A DNA stretch of 6,527 nucleotides from Acidobacteriaceae bacterium (GCA_003132825.1 PKYX01000532.1:2498-9024), one strand, 5' to 3'. Positions 1 to 6,064 are shown, numbered from the stretch's first letter. Notes: generated from the sequence alone by a model not told the origin. Made by a program: numbers and translations.

Positions 1-827
1 GCGCCTACGACGCGATTATTGAAACCTACCGCGAATCGAAGGATTGGCAGCAGGCCACCGCCGCCGCCAAGGAAGCCACCGAGAAACTGCCCAACGACCG
101 CGATCTGAAGATGGTCTACGCGGCGCAGTTAGCCGATATGGGTCAGCCGGAGGAGGGGCTGCGGCAAGTGCACGCTCTTCTCAAGGGCACTCCCGAGGAC
201 CGTGAGGTCTATATCGCGCTGTCGAATATGTACAGCCGCCTGAAGCGCTGGCCCGAGGCGGAAGAGGCTCTGGGCAAGGCGGAACAGCTCTCCACCAAAC
301 CCGAAGATAAGGAAACCGTCGAGTATTTGCGGGGCTCGAGCTATGAACGGCAAAAGAAATACGATGAGGCCGAAGCAACGTTTCGCCAGATTCTGGCGGT
401 GAATCCGCAGAGCGCCGCCACTCTCAATTACCTGGGATACATGCTCGCCGACCGCGGCGAGAAGCTCGACGAAGCGCTCGATTTCGTCAAGAAGGCGGTG
501 GCGCTTGAACCCGCCAACGGCGCCTACCTCGACTCTCTCGGCTGGGCCTACTTCAAGCTCGGCAAGTATGACCAGGCGGAAGAGAACTTGATCAAGGCCT
601 CCCAGCACAATATGGGAAGCGATCCGACGGTGCAGGATCACCTGGGCGATCTCTACCAGAAAACCGGACGCCTGAAACTGGCGGCGGCGCACTGGGAGCG
701 CGCGCTTGAAGAGTGGAACAAGACCATCGCTGCGGAAACGGACTCGGACGATGTGGCCCAAGTGCAGAAGAAGCTCGAATCCGCGAAAGTCAAGCTGGCC
801 AAAGAAGAATCGGGAAACAAACAATAA
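1..827 (+). CDS. Tetratricopeptide-repeat (TPR) protein, 5'-truncated
   Basis: The frame is open from base 3 to the TAA at 825-827, so 274 codons of a longer protein are present; the ATG at 111 is internal, because TPR sequence continues in frame before it. About seven consecutive 34-residue TPR-like helix pairs can be read. The clearest are the units beginning ATLNYLGYMLADRG, AYLDSLGWAYFKLGKYDQAE and TVQDHLGDLYQKTGRL, with the usual small and aromatic residues at the A/G/Y/A positions. The protein ends in a charged, probably helical tail (Lys/Glu-rich) after the last repeat. TPR arrays are protein-protein interaction scaffolds. The LNYLGY / LDSLGWAY / HLGDLY series recalls large bacterial TPR proteins often linked to the envelope or to protein complexes, but the partner and location cannot be read here. 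Any signal peptide or other N-terminal domain lies off the left edge. No convincing terminator follows; the next gene starts 138 bases later. Confidence 0.9.
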   Translation, partial: AYDAIIETYRESKDWQQATAAAKEATEKLPNDRDLKMVYAAQLADMGQPEEGLRQVHALLKGTPEDREVYIALSNMYSRLKRWPEAEEALGKAEQLSTKPEDKETVEYLRGSSYERQKKYDEAEATFRQILAVNPQSAATLNYLGYMLADRGEKLDEALDFVKKAVALEPANGAYLDSLGWAYFKLGKYDQAEENLIKASQHNMGSDPTVQDHLGDLYQKTGRLKLAAAHWERALEEWNKTIAAETDSDDVAQVQKKLESAKVKLAKEESGNKQ

Positions 828-965
828 CCGTACCGCTCGGCTCCAACCCCTGGTCTGGGGCTCGTGGGACGGCCTACATTCCATTATTGATCGCTTATCG
901 TTCGGCATTCATCCGTCATCCGTCTTCTGGCATCGGTCGCGATTCATAAACCTTCTGCCATTCGA

Positions 966-1457
966 ATGGACACGAAACCGCTGTCAAGCCAGGACCGAAT
1001 TCTCGTCCGCGAAACCACCGTCGACGACATTGCGGAGATTGTGCGCCATCGCCGCGCCATGTTCGAAGACATGGGGGTCGGGGATGCTCGATCGCTAGAC
1101 CGAATGGCTTCCGCCTCTGGGCCCTATTGGCAGGAGACCATAGCCCAAGATTGCTATCGCGGATGGTTTGCCATGACGGCTCCGAAGCAGGTCGCGGGTG
1201 GGGTCGGAATCCTGCTCCAGTCTTCGCCGCCGCGTCCCTGGGAGGTCCAGTCCCGACGTGCCTACCTCCTCAACCTGTATGTTTATCCCGGGCACCGCCG
1301 CCAGGGCATCGCCCGGCTCCTCACCGAGGCCAGCGTCGAGTGGTGCCGGAGGGAGGGCTTTGCGACGGTTTCCCTGCACGCCAGTGAGCTCGGGCGACCA
1401 CTGTACCAATCCCTGGGCTTTGAACCGACAAACGAGATGCGGCTGAAGCTCCGATAG
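966..1457 (+). CDS. GNAT-family N-acetyltransferase
   Basis: A 163-residue protein of normal length for a single GNAT domain. GNAT enzymes transfer an acetyl group from acetyl-CoA to an amine. Motif A is clear: the strand LLNLYVYPGH (about 101-110) is followed by RRQGIA (111-116), which fits the R/Q-x-x-G-x-G/A pyrophosphate-binding signature, then helix ARLLTEASVEWCRREG. Motif B follows as VSLHAS...GRPLYQSLGF (about 135-152), with Tyr147 at the position of the usual catalytic or structural tyrosine. The N-terminal part (RETTVDDIAEIVRHRRAMFEDMG) is the standard first strand and helices. The substrate is unknown; family members acetylate small molecules, antibiotics or protein N-termini, and nothing here discriminates between them. 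The ATG at 966 is used because RILVRETT follows at a normal distance, but no Shine-Dalgarno sequence is visible upstream. It is flanked by gaps of 138 and 178 bases, so it is probably a separate unit. Confidence 0.9.
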   Translation: MDTKPLSSQDRILVRETTVDDIAEIVRHRRAMFEDMGVGDARSLDRMASASGPYWQETIAQDCYRGWFAMTAPKQVAGGVGILLQSSPPRPWEVQSRRAYLLNLYVYPGHRRQGIARLLTEASVEWCRREGFATVSLHASELGRPLYQSLGFEPTNEMRLKLR

Positions 1458-1506
1458 TGCTGCGCCGGCCGGATTCGCTTCGCCCCCTGGCTTCCCCGGC
1501 GCTTCG

Positions 1507-1533
1507 AACTTATCGGGCGGAACTTATCGGGCG
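1507..1533 (+). repeat. Two-copy 13-base direct repeat
   Basis: The sequence AACTTATCGGGCG occurs at 1507-1519 and again at 1521-1533, separated by one G, in the gap between the acetyltransferase and the dGTPase-like gene. The 14-base period could reflect replication slippage or a duplicated protein-binding site upstream of the dGTPase promoter. An 11-base direct repeat (GCTGCGCCGGC at 1459-1469 and 1541-1551) brackets it. Confidence 0.6.
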
Positions 1534-1604
1534 TTGGCCAGCTGCGCCGGCTCAAAAGCGCGGGGCCAAGCCCCGGGCCAAGAGCGCAGCCCCACAGGAG
1601 CGAG

Positions 1605-1635
1605 ACCGCTGTCCGAGCGGTGCTAGACTTCTCCG
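1605..1635 (+). promoter_or_regulatory. Candidate promoter and short leader of the dGTPase-like gene
   Basis: A perfect 6-base inverted repeat, ACCGCTgtccgAGCGGT, spans 1605-1621. It is followed by an extended -10-like TGcTAGACT, with the hexamer at 1624-1629. Only six bases (1630-1635) separate the hexamer from the ATG at 1636, so a start of transcription about seven bases after the hexamer would give a leaderless or nearly leaderless mRNA. This agrees with the absence of a Shine-Dalgarno sequence. No good -35 box is seen; the dyad lies in the -35/spacer zone and could be an operator. This is inferred from sequence only. Confidence 0.4.
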
Positions 1636-2748
1636 ATGCTGGCCGACTACGCCGTGCAGGTCGAGCGATCGCGCGGACGCCGTTTTCCCGAGCCGCAACA
1701 TGCCTATCGCAATGATTTTCAGCGTGACCGCGACCGCGTCATCCATTCCCGCGCCTTCCGGCGCTTGGAGGACAAGACGCAGGTCTTTACCCGCCGCTAT
1801 TCCGACCACTTCCGCAACCGTCTGACCCATACCATTGAAGTGGCGCAGATCGCGCGCACCATCGGCGCCCAGCTCGGCTTGAACGTGGATCTGGTTGAAG
1901 CTCTCGCTTTAGTGCACGACGTCGGGCATCCCCCCTTCGGCCATGCCGGCGAAAAGGCGCTCGATGCCGTCATGCGTCAACATGGTTTTTCCTTCGATCA
2001 CAACCTGCATGCCCTGCGCATCGTGGAGCATTTCGAGCTGCGATATGCGTCCTTCCGTGGACTGAATCTTACCTTCGAAGTGCGCGAAGGGATCGTGAAG
2101 CATTCCCATGACTACAGCGCTCTGGAATTCCCCGGCCTGGCCGAATACCTGTTGGATCAACGCCCGCCGCTCGAAGCGCAGCTGATCGATCTGGCCGACG
2201 AAATCGGTTATGACACCGCCGATCTGGACGATGGCTACGAATCCCGATTGCTCAGGCTCGAGGAAATCCGCCAAGCGGTTCCGGTGTTTGAGCGTTTTTA
2301 TCGCGAAGTGGACGAGACCTATCCCCAGGCCATCGACAAATTGAAGTTCAACGAAACCCTCAAGCGGGTGCTCGACCGACTGGTGGGCGATCTGATCCGT
2401 AACACCGGGGAGCAGATCGAGGCCGCCGGCGTTCGCACTCTGGACGACATCCGCGCCTGTTCTCGCCGCCTGGTCTCGTTAAGTGCTGCGGTCGAGCGGG
2501 AACGCCGGGAGACGAAGGATTTTCTTTACCAGAATCTCTACCTCAGCGCCGCCCTCGCCCCGGAAAAAGATGACGCCGGGCGTGTGATTGGAGAGCTGTT
2601 TGAGTTCTGGATGGCGCAGCCCGAGCGTTTGCCATTGAGCTACCAGGAAAGCACCCGGGCAGAACCCCTGGCGAGAGTGGTCTGCGACTACATTGCCGGG
2701 ATGACCGATAATTTCATCTACGAACAGTATGAAATATATTGCAGGTAG
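1636..2748 (+). CDS. dGTPase-like HD-domain dNTP triphosphohydrolase
   Basis: A 370-residue protein of the Dgt/dGTPase-like family, whose members hydrolyse dGTP (or dNTPs more broadly) to the deoxynucleoside and triphosphate in the cytoplasm. The N-terminal signature is nearly consensus: SRGRRFPEP (12-20), YRNDFQRDRDRVIHSRAFRRLEDKTQV (24-50). The HD metal site is complete: His65 in RLTHTIEVAQIAR, His94-Asp95 in ALVHDVGHPPFGHAGE, and Asp188 in LADEIGYDTADLDDG. His98, His103 and Glu106 of the family active site are also present. The C-terminus ends with the typical VCDYIAGMTDNFIYEQYE. The length matches the roughly 370-390 residues of stand-alone family members. The start is fixed by an in-frame TAG at 1624-1626, four codons upstream. 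True nucleotide specificity cannot be read from sequence. The gene stands alone between gaps of 178 and 370 bases. No terminator with a T-tract follows, only a 6-base GC hairpin at 2755-2776. Confidence 0.94.
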   Translation: MLADYAVQVERSRGRRFPEPQHAYRNDFQRDRDRVIHSRAFRRLEDKTQVFTRRYSDHFRNRLTHTIEVAQIARTIGAQLGLNVDLVEALALVHDVGHPPFGHAGEKALDAVMRQHGFSFDHNLHALRIVEHFELRYASFRGLNLTFEVREGIVKHSHDYSALEFPGLAEYLLDQRPPLEAQLIDLADEIGYDTADLDDGYESRLLRLEEIRQAVPVFERFYREVDETYPQAIDKLKFNETLKRVLDRLVGDLIRNTGEQIEAAGVRTLDDIRACSRRLVSLSAAVERERRETKDFLYQNLYLSAALAPEKDDAGRVIGELFEFWMAQPERLPLSYQESTRAEPLARVVCDYIAGMTDNFIYEQYEIYCR

Positions 2749-2866
2749 CTCGCCCCCGCGCCAATCGGCCCGCGGGAGGGCATATTTCGCGCCCCCTGAC
2801 ATCGGGTCCTGGCCCCACGCAGTTTTTATACCAGCTCCGCCAAAATTACGCGGCGAGCGAGATTTC

Positions 2867-2898
2867 TTGTTCTGCCGGAGCCAGTTTAGCGCTACAAT
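2867..2898 (+). promoter_or_regulatory. Candidate promoter upstream of the OmpA-like gene
   Basis: TTGTTC (2867-2872) and TACAAT (2893-2898, five of six matches to TATAAT) are separated by 20 bases, longer than the ideal 17, so the -10 is more believable than the -35. The AT-rich patch stands out from its surroundings. A perfect 10-base palindrome TATTGCAATA (2901-2910) falls at the expected transcription start and could be chance or an operator. If used, this promoter gives a 5' leader of about 210 bases. Confidence 0.35.
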
Positions 2899-2904
2899 GT
2901 TATT

Positions 2905-3103
2905 GCAATACAACGACTTAGCTTTTGCGGAGTTTGGCATTCCACCTGTAACATAGGTGGATAGGCCTGAGGTTTCCGGGGCCGATGTTTTTGGGTTCTT
3001 GGCCATGCGTTGCGTCCGCGTCGGCCGGCTGTGGTTGTAGACGCAACAGGAATTCAAAATACGCCCTTCAGGGCTGGAGTGGAGCCCCCAGCGCTCCCCA
3101 CTC
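2905..3103 (+). promoter_or_regulatory. Potentially structured 5' leader of the OmpA-like gene
   Basis: This is the main part of the 370-base stretch (2749-3118) without a recognised gene. It holds several inverted repeats. A perfect 7-base stem TCCACCT/AGGTGGA (2941-2947 with 2955-2961) has a 7-base loop. GGCCGATG (2980-2987) pairs with CGTCGGCC (3019-3026) with one G-U. GTTGCGTC (3009-3016) pairs perfectly with GACGCAAC (3040-3047). GAGTGGAGC (3077-3085) pairs with GCTCC plus ACTC (3093-3097, 3100-3103) just before the ribosome-binding site. The second and third stems interleave, so they form either a pseudoknot or alternatives. It matches no riboswitch or ncRNA family that I recognise. Being GC-rich, some pairing is expected by chance. 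Confidence 0.35.
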
Positions 3104-3112
3104 GGAAAGAAG
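3104..3112 (+). promoter_or_regulatory. Ribosome-binding site of the OmpA-like gene
   Basis: GGAAAGAAG lies six bases before the ATG at 3119. It is the only purine-rich Shine-Dalgarno-like site seen directly before a start codon in this window, and it supports this start, which is also followed directly by a signal peptide. Confidence 0.6.
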
Positions 3113-3118
3113 TCGAAG

Positions 3119-4039
3119 ATGAAGACTCGAATCTTAGTAAGCCTCCCGCTAGCGCTCATGCTTGCTCTCCCGGCCTTTGCGCAGACCAGTTCGACCTCGC
3201 AGCCGGCGACCTCGGCTGACCAAACCGCTCCCGCTTCGCAGACCGTAGGCGCTACCGGCAAAGAGCCGCTGCAACCGATGACTCATGAAGGTTTCTGGGG
3301 CCGGGTGAATCCTTTTGCCCGCAAAAAGTATGTGCAGCGGCAAACCCAGCCCATCCAGGACCGGGTCAATGAGCTCGACGAACTGACGGCGAGCAACACC
3401 AAAATGATTAGGGACGTCGACTCCCGCGCCCAGCAGGGGATCCAGCTGGCTTCCGCCAAGGCCAACGAAGCCGACCAGCACGCGCTCGACGCCGGCAGCA
3501 AGGCTCAAATGGCGCAGCAGACTGCGACCGCAGCCAACACTCGCCTGTCCACGGTTGAAACAGTGGTCGGGAATATCGATCAGTACAAAGCCGCCACGCA
3601 GACCGAGATTCGGTTCCGTCCCGGGCAGAGCATGCTGAGCAAGAAAGCCAAGGATGCGCTCGACGAAATGGCGACCCCGCTGAAGGATCAGCATGGCTAC
3701 ATCGTCGAAGTGCAGGGCTTTTCTGCCGGTCACGGCCAGGCTGCCATCGCCACCTCGCAGAAGATGGCGGACTCGGTGGTTCGTTACCTGGTGCTGAATC
3801 ATGAGATCCCGGTTTACCGCATCTACGTCGTCGGCATGGGCAACGCTCCGGTGGCTACCGAAGATGGAACCCAGGCCAAGCGCACGAGCGGTGGACGAGT
3901 CGAAATCAGCCTGCTGAAGAACGATCTCGAGCAGTTGGCTGCTACCACCAGCGCTCCGGCGGCAACCCAGACGGCTCCTGACACGACAGCTCCGGCAACC
4001 TCGGCTCCGGCCAATCAGGATCAGCCGGTACAGAAATAA
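3119..4039 (+). CDS. Secreted OmpA-C-like domain protein with Ala-rich helical region
   Basis: A 306-residue protein. Residues 1-21 form a Sec signal peptide (positive MKTR, hydrophobic core, A-F-A before Gln22), so the product is exported. Next comes a Ser/Thr/Ala/Gln linker (22-50), a basic segment GFWGRVNPFARKKYVQRQ (58-75), and a long helix-forming, Ala/Gln-rich stretch (about 78-155) resembling Ala-type coiled coils. An OmpA-C-like domain follows (about 162-266: EIRFRPGQSMLSKKAKDALDEMA, VEVQGFSAGHG, MADSVVRYLVLNHEIPVYRIYVVGMG, GGRVEIS), and then a Thr/Ala/Pro-rich tail. OmpA-C domains normally bind peptidoglycan through an Asp in GHTD and an Arg in LSxxRA. Here these positions are Ala203 and Met216, so canonical diaminopimelate binding looks lost. 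There is no room for a beta-barrel and no lipobox cysteine, so it is probably periplasmic or envelope-attached by other means. It stands alone, with its own leader and terminator. Exact function is unknown. Confidence 0.85.
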   Translation: MKTRILVSLPLALMLALPAFAQTSSTSQPATSADQTAPASQTVGATGKEPLQPMTHEGFWGRVNPFARKKYVQRQTQPIQDRVNELDELTASNTKMIRDVDSRAQQGIQLASAKANEADQHALDAGSKAQMAQQTATAANTRLSTVETVVGNIDQYKAATQTEIRFRPGQSMLSKKAKDALDEMATPLKDQHGYIVEVQGFSAGHGQAAIATSQKMADSVVRYLVLNHEIPVYRIYVVGMGNAPVATEDGTQAKRTSGGRVEISLLKNDLEQLAATTSAPAATQTAPDTTAPATSAPANQDQPVQK

Positions 4040-4080
4040 GCTTGGACGACGGGCTCGCGCCCGGCGCCCTCCCCCCAGAG

Positions 4081-4112
4081 AGCCTCCCGCTTCGGCAGGA
4101 GGCTTTTTGTTT
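4081..4112 (+). terminator. Rho-independent terminator of the OmpA-like gene
   Basis: AGCCTCC (4081-4087) pairs with GGAGGCT (4098-4104), and after one C/A mismatch GC pairs with GC around a TTCG tetraloop (4091-4094). The 3' arm runs into TTTTTGTTT (4104-4112). The strong GC stem, stable UNCG-type loop and T-tract, 42 bases after the stop codon, make this the clearest terminator in the window. It separates the OmpA-like gene from murJ. Confidence 0.92.
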
Positions 4113-4153
4113 GGTTTCGTGGCACCCCGCTCGGCCGACGCGCGCAAACCGAA

Positions 4154-4181
4154 ACCGCTTTCGCGGTAGAATCGCCCCTGG
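4154..4181 (+). promoter_or_regulatory. Candidate promoter and short leader of murJ
   Basis: ACCGCtttcGCGGTAGAAT (4154-4172) combines a 5-base inverted repeat with an overlapping -10-like TAGAAT (4167-4172, five of six matches to TATAAT). The ATG follows nine bases after the hexamer, so the expected transcription start lies only about two to three bases before it, giving a near-leaderless mRNA; no Shine-Dalgarno sequence is present. No good -35 box is seen. The arrangement matches that before the dGTPase-like gene. It lies downstream of the terminator, so murJ needs its own promoter. Confidence 0.42.
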
Positions 4182-5855
4182 ATGGTGAATTCCGCGGATC
4201 CGACGGAGGCGAGTCGCAAGAGCATCCTGGCCCGTGCCATCCGCCTGCTGCGCCCCTCCCACCAGCACACCGCGTTCTCGGCAACTCTGCTGGTGATGGT
4301 GGCGGTGATGCTCTCGCGTGTTTTCGGGTTCCTGCGCGAGGCCTATATCGCCTGGGCCTTCGGCGCAACCTCCCTGACCGATGCCTATAACGCAGGCTTC
4401 ACCATCCCCGACTGGCTGAACTACATCGTCGCCGGAGGCACCGTTTCGATCACCTTCATCGCCATCTATACGCGCTTCCTCGCCCAAGGGAAGGAAGACG
4501 AGGCCCAGAAAACTTTCTCCGTAATCATCACCGTCATGACCACGGTGCTGATTACAGGCATTGCCCTGGCCGCGATCTTCGCGCCCCAGCTCGACGGGTG
4601 GTATTTCGGGGGAAAGGACGGGTTTGACGCCGAGAAGCTCGCGATCTGTGTCCGACTGACGCGAATTCTCCTGCCGGCGCAGCTGTTTTTCTATATCGGC
4701 GGCGTAGTTTCGGCGGTGCTCTATTCTCGCCGGCTGTTTTTTCTGCCCGCGTTTGGGCCTTTGGTGTACAACGTCGCCATTATTCTCGGCGGAGTATTGC
4801 TTTCGCACCGCTTGGGCATTGCCTCCCTTGCGTATGGAGCCGTGGCTGGAAGCTTTGTCGGAATTTTTCTGATCAATGCCATCGGAGCAGCCCGAGTCGG
4901 CACGCGATACCGAGTCTCGTTCGACATCCACAATCCCGCCTTTCGCGAATGGGTGCGGCTCTCCATTCCGCTCATGCTGGGCGTATCGCTCGTGAGTGCG
5001 GATGACTGGATTCTGCGTTACTTCGCCAAGCACTCTGTCGGCGACATCACTCGCCTCAACTACGCCAAAAGGCTTTTCGCCGTGCCGATCTCGGTGCTGG
5101 GACAAGCCGCAGGGCAGGCGTCCTTGCCGTTTTTCGCTCGCCTCATCGGCGAGAAACGCATGCAAGAATTTTCCGATAGTGTGAACGGATCGGTGTACCG
5201 CATCACCGCCACCTCGCTCCTGCTCAGCAGTTTCATGGTGAGCGCCGCCCTGCCGCTGATTGACCTGCTCTATCGGCGCGGACGCTTGACCTTCTTCGAT
5301 TCCCAGGAGATTGCCCTCTACTTCTTCTGGTTTTCACTTTCGCTCGGGTTCTGGTCTGCCCAGGCCCTCTACGCGCGCGGCTTCTATGCTGCCGGCGACA
5401 CGCTCACTCCGATGGTCGCCAGCACCCTCATTACGGCTGCTTCGATTCCGATGTACGCGGCGCTTTTCCGCCACTTCTCGACCGTCGGTTTGGCGATGGC
5501 CTCGGACCTGGGCATCCTGGCCAATTGTCTGGCCATGGCCTTGCTATTGCACCGCCGCAAACTGGTTTCCCTCATGCAGTTGCAGTGGGGCGAGGTGGCG
5601 AAGGCCGCCCTTACCGCGGCGGCTGCGGGACTGCTGAGCTACCAAATGGTGCGCGTTGTGATGGTGAACGGCAGCCGGGTGAGCGATATCAAAGCGTTGG
5701 GCCTGAGTGCGATCACCTGGGCGGGGGCCGTAGCCGCTGGACTCTGGTTCACGCGTTCCACATTGCCGGGTGATCTGCGGCGGCGCAAGGCGACGCAACC
5801 CGCCCAGGCGGCTGAGATGCAGGCTGGGGCATTGCCCAAAAGCCTGGATCCCTAG
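4182..5855 (+). CDS. murJ: MurJ (MviN) lipid II flippase
   Basis: A 557-residue polytopic inner-membrane protein of the MurJ/MviN family (MOP superfamily), which flips the peptidoglycan precursor lipid II across the cytoplasmic membrane. Many hydrophobic segments run from about residue 33 to 525, consistent with the 14-helix fold. Family signatures in order: MLSRVFGFLREAYIAWAFGATSLTDA (43-68), PDWLNYIVAGGTVSITF (76-92), YAKRLFAVPISVLGQAAG (294-311), YRRGRLTFFD (364-373) and ARGFYAAGDTLTP (398-410). Equivalents of E. coli Arg18, Arg24, Asp39 and Arg270 are present (Arg46, Arg52, Asp67, Arg297). E. coli Arg52-Arg53 and Glu57 are replaced by Asn80-Tyr81 and Gly85. The N-terminus is about 28 residues longer than in E. 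coli MurJ, giving a soluble, basic cytosolic extension; a later start is possible but no better start site is visible. A basic, soluble C-terminal tail of about 30 residues follows the last helix. It is probably monocistronic: terminator upstream, convergent gene downstream. Confidence 0.95.
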   Translation: MVNSADPTEASRKSILARAIRLLRPSHQHTAFSATLLVMVAVMLSRVFGFLREAYIAWAFGATSLTDAYNAGFTIPDWLNYIVAGGTVSITFIAIYTRFLAQGKEDEAQKTFSVIITVMTTVLITGIALAAIFAPQLDGWYFGGKDGFDAEKLAICVRLTRILLPAQLFFYIGGVVSAVLYSRRLFFLPAFGPLVYNVAIILGGVLLSHRLGIASLAYGAVAGSFVGIFLINAIGAARVGTRYRVSFDIHNPAFREWVRLSIPLMLGVSLVSADDWILRYFAKHSVGDITRLNYAKRLFAVPISVLGQAAGQASLPFFARLIGEKRMQEFSDSVNGSVYRITATSLLLSSFMVSAALPLIDLLYRRGRLTFFDSQEIALYFFWFSLSLGFWSAQALYARGFYAAGDTLTPMVASTLITAASIPMYAALFRHFSTVGLAMASDLGILANCLAMALLLHRRKLVSLMQLQWGEVAKAALTAAAAGLLSYQMVRVVMVNGSRVSDIKALGLSAITWAGAVAAGLWFTRSTLPGDLRRRKATQPAQAAEMQAGALPKSLDP

Positions 5856-6014
5856 CCGGTGCCGTGAGGACCCGGGGCGAAAGACCTGCGTAAGAACTGC
5901 CGAAACGAGTCCATACGGTTTTCACTGTATTTTTTCTGTAAATCCGCGCTCGCGGTGCCTCCAGGCTGTTGATTTCTTGTTGCAGCTGTGCATTTCCGCC
6001 CGCCCGGACTCTAT

Positions 6015-6047
6015 GTCCATGCGGGGTCTTCGTCCATGCGGGTCTTC
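6015..6047 (+). repeat. Tandem near-duplicate of 16-17 bases
   Basis: GTCCATGCGGGGTCTTC (6015-6031) is followed directly by GTCCATGCGGGTCTTC (6032-6047), differing by one G in the G run. It lies in the 209-base gap between convergent murJ and the acyltransferase gene, just downstream of the latter's stop. Slippage is the simplest origin. I see no gene, RNA or good terminator elsewhere in the gap, only a T-rich patch (about 5924-5940). Confidence 0.75.
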
Positions 6048-6064
6048 GCCGCTGCTAGCCGTTA

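Noticed and set aside
840..861. Hairpin GCTCC/GGGGC (or CCCC/GGGG) after the TPR gene as a terminator
   Set aside because: The stem is short, includes a G-T pair, and has no T-tract.
129..908. 259-codon open frame on the minus strand
   Set aside because: It is antisense to clear TPR repeats; the product is low-complexity Leu/Arg/Val-rich and has no recognisable motif.
2755..2776. Hairpin CCCGCG/CGCGGG after the dGTPase-like gene as a terminator
   Set aside because: It is only six base pairs with a 10-base loop and no following T-tract.
2861..2871. GATTTCTTGTT shared with 5971-5981 in another intergenic gap
   Set aside because: A few 11-base matches are expected by chance in a window of this size, and the flanks do not match.
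2729..2956. 75-codon plus-strand frame overlapping the end of the dGTPase-like gene
   Set aside because: It has no Shine-Dalgarno and no recognisable motif, crosses the candidate promoter, and has random-looking composition.
2479..3261. 260-codon open frame on the minus strand across the dGTPase-OmpA gap
   Set aside because: It overlaps the ends of two well-supported genes and has no recognisable domain; the gap is better explained as promoter and leader.
3149..4270. 373-codon open frame on the minus strand
   Set aside because: It is fully antisense to the OmpA-like gene and runs through its terminator; the composition is Arg/Gly/Ser-rich and no family features are seen.
3942..5165. 407-codon open frame on the minus strand
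   Set aside because: It lies antisense to the strongly supported murJ and the end of the OmpA-like gene; its translation is rich in Gly/Arg/His/Gln/Asp without any domain, as expected for a shadow frame in GC-rich DNA.
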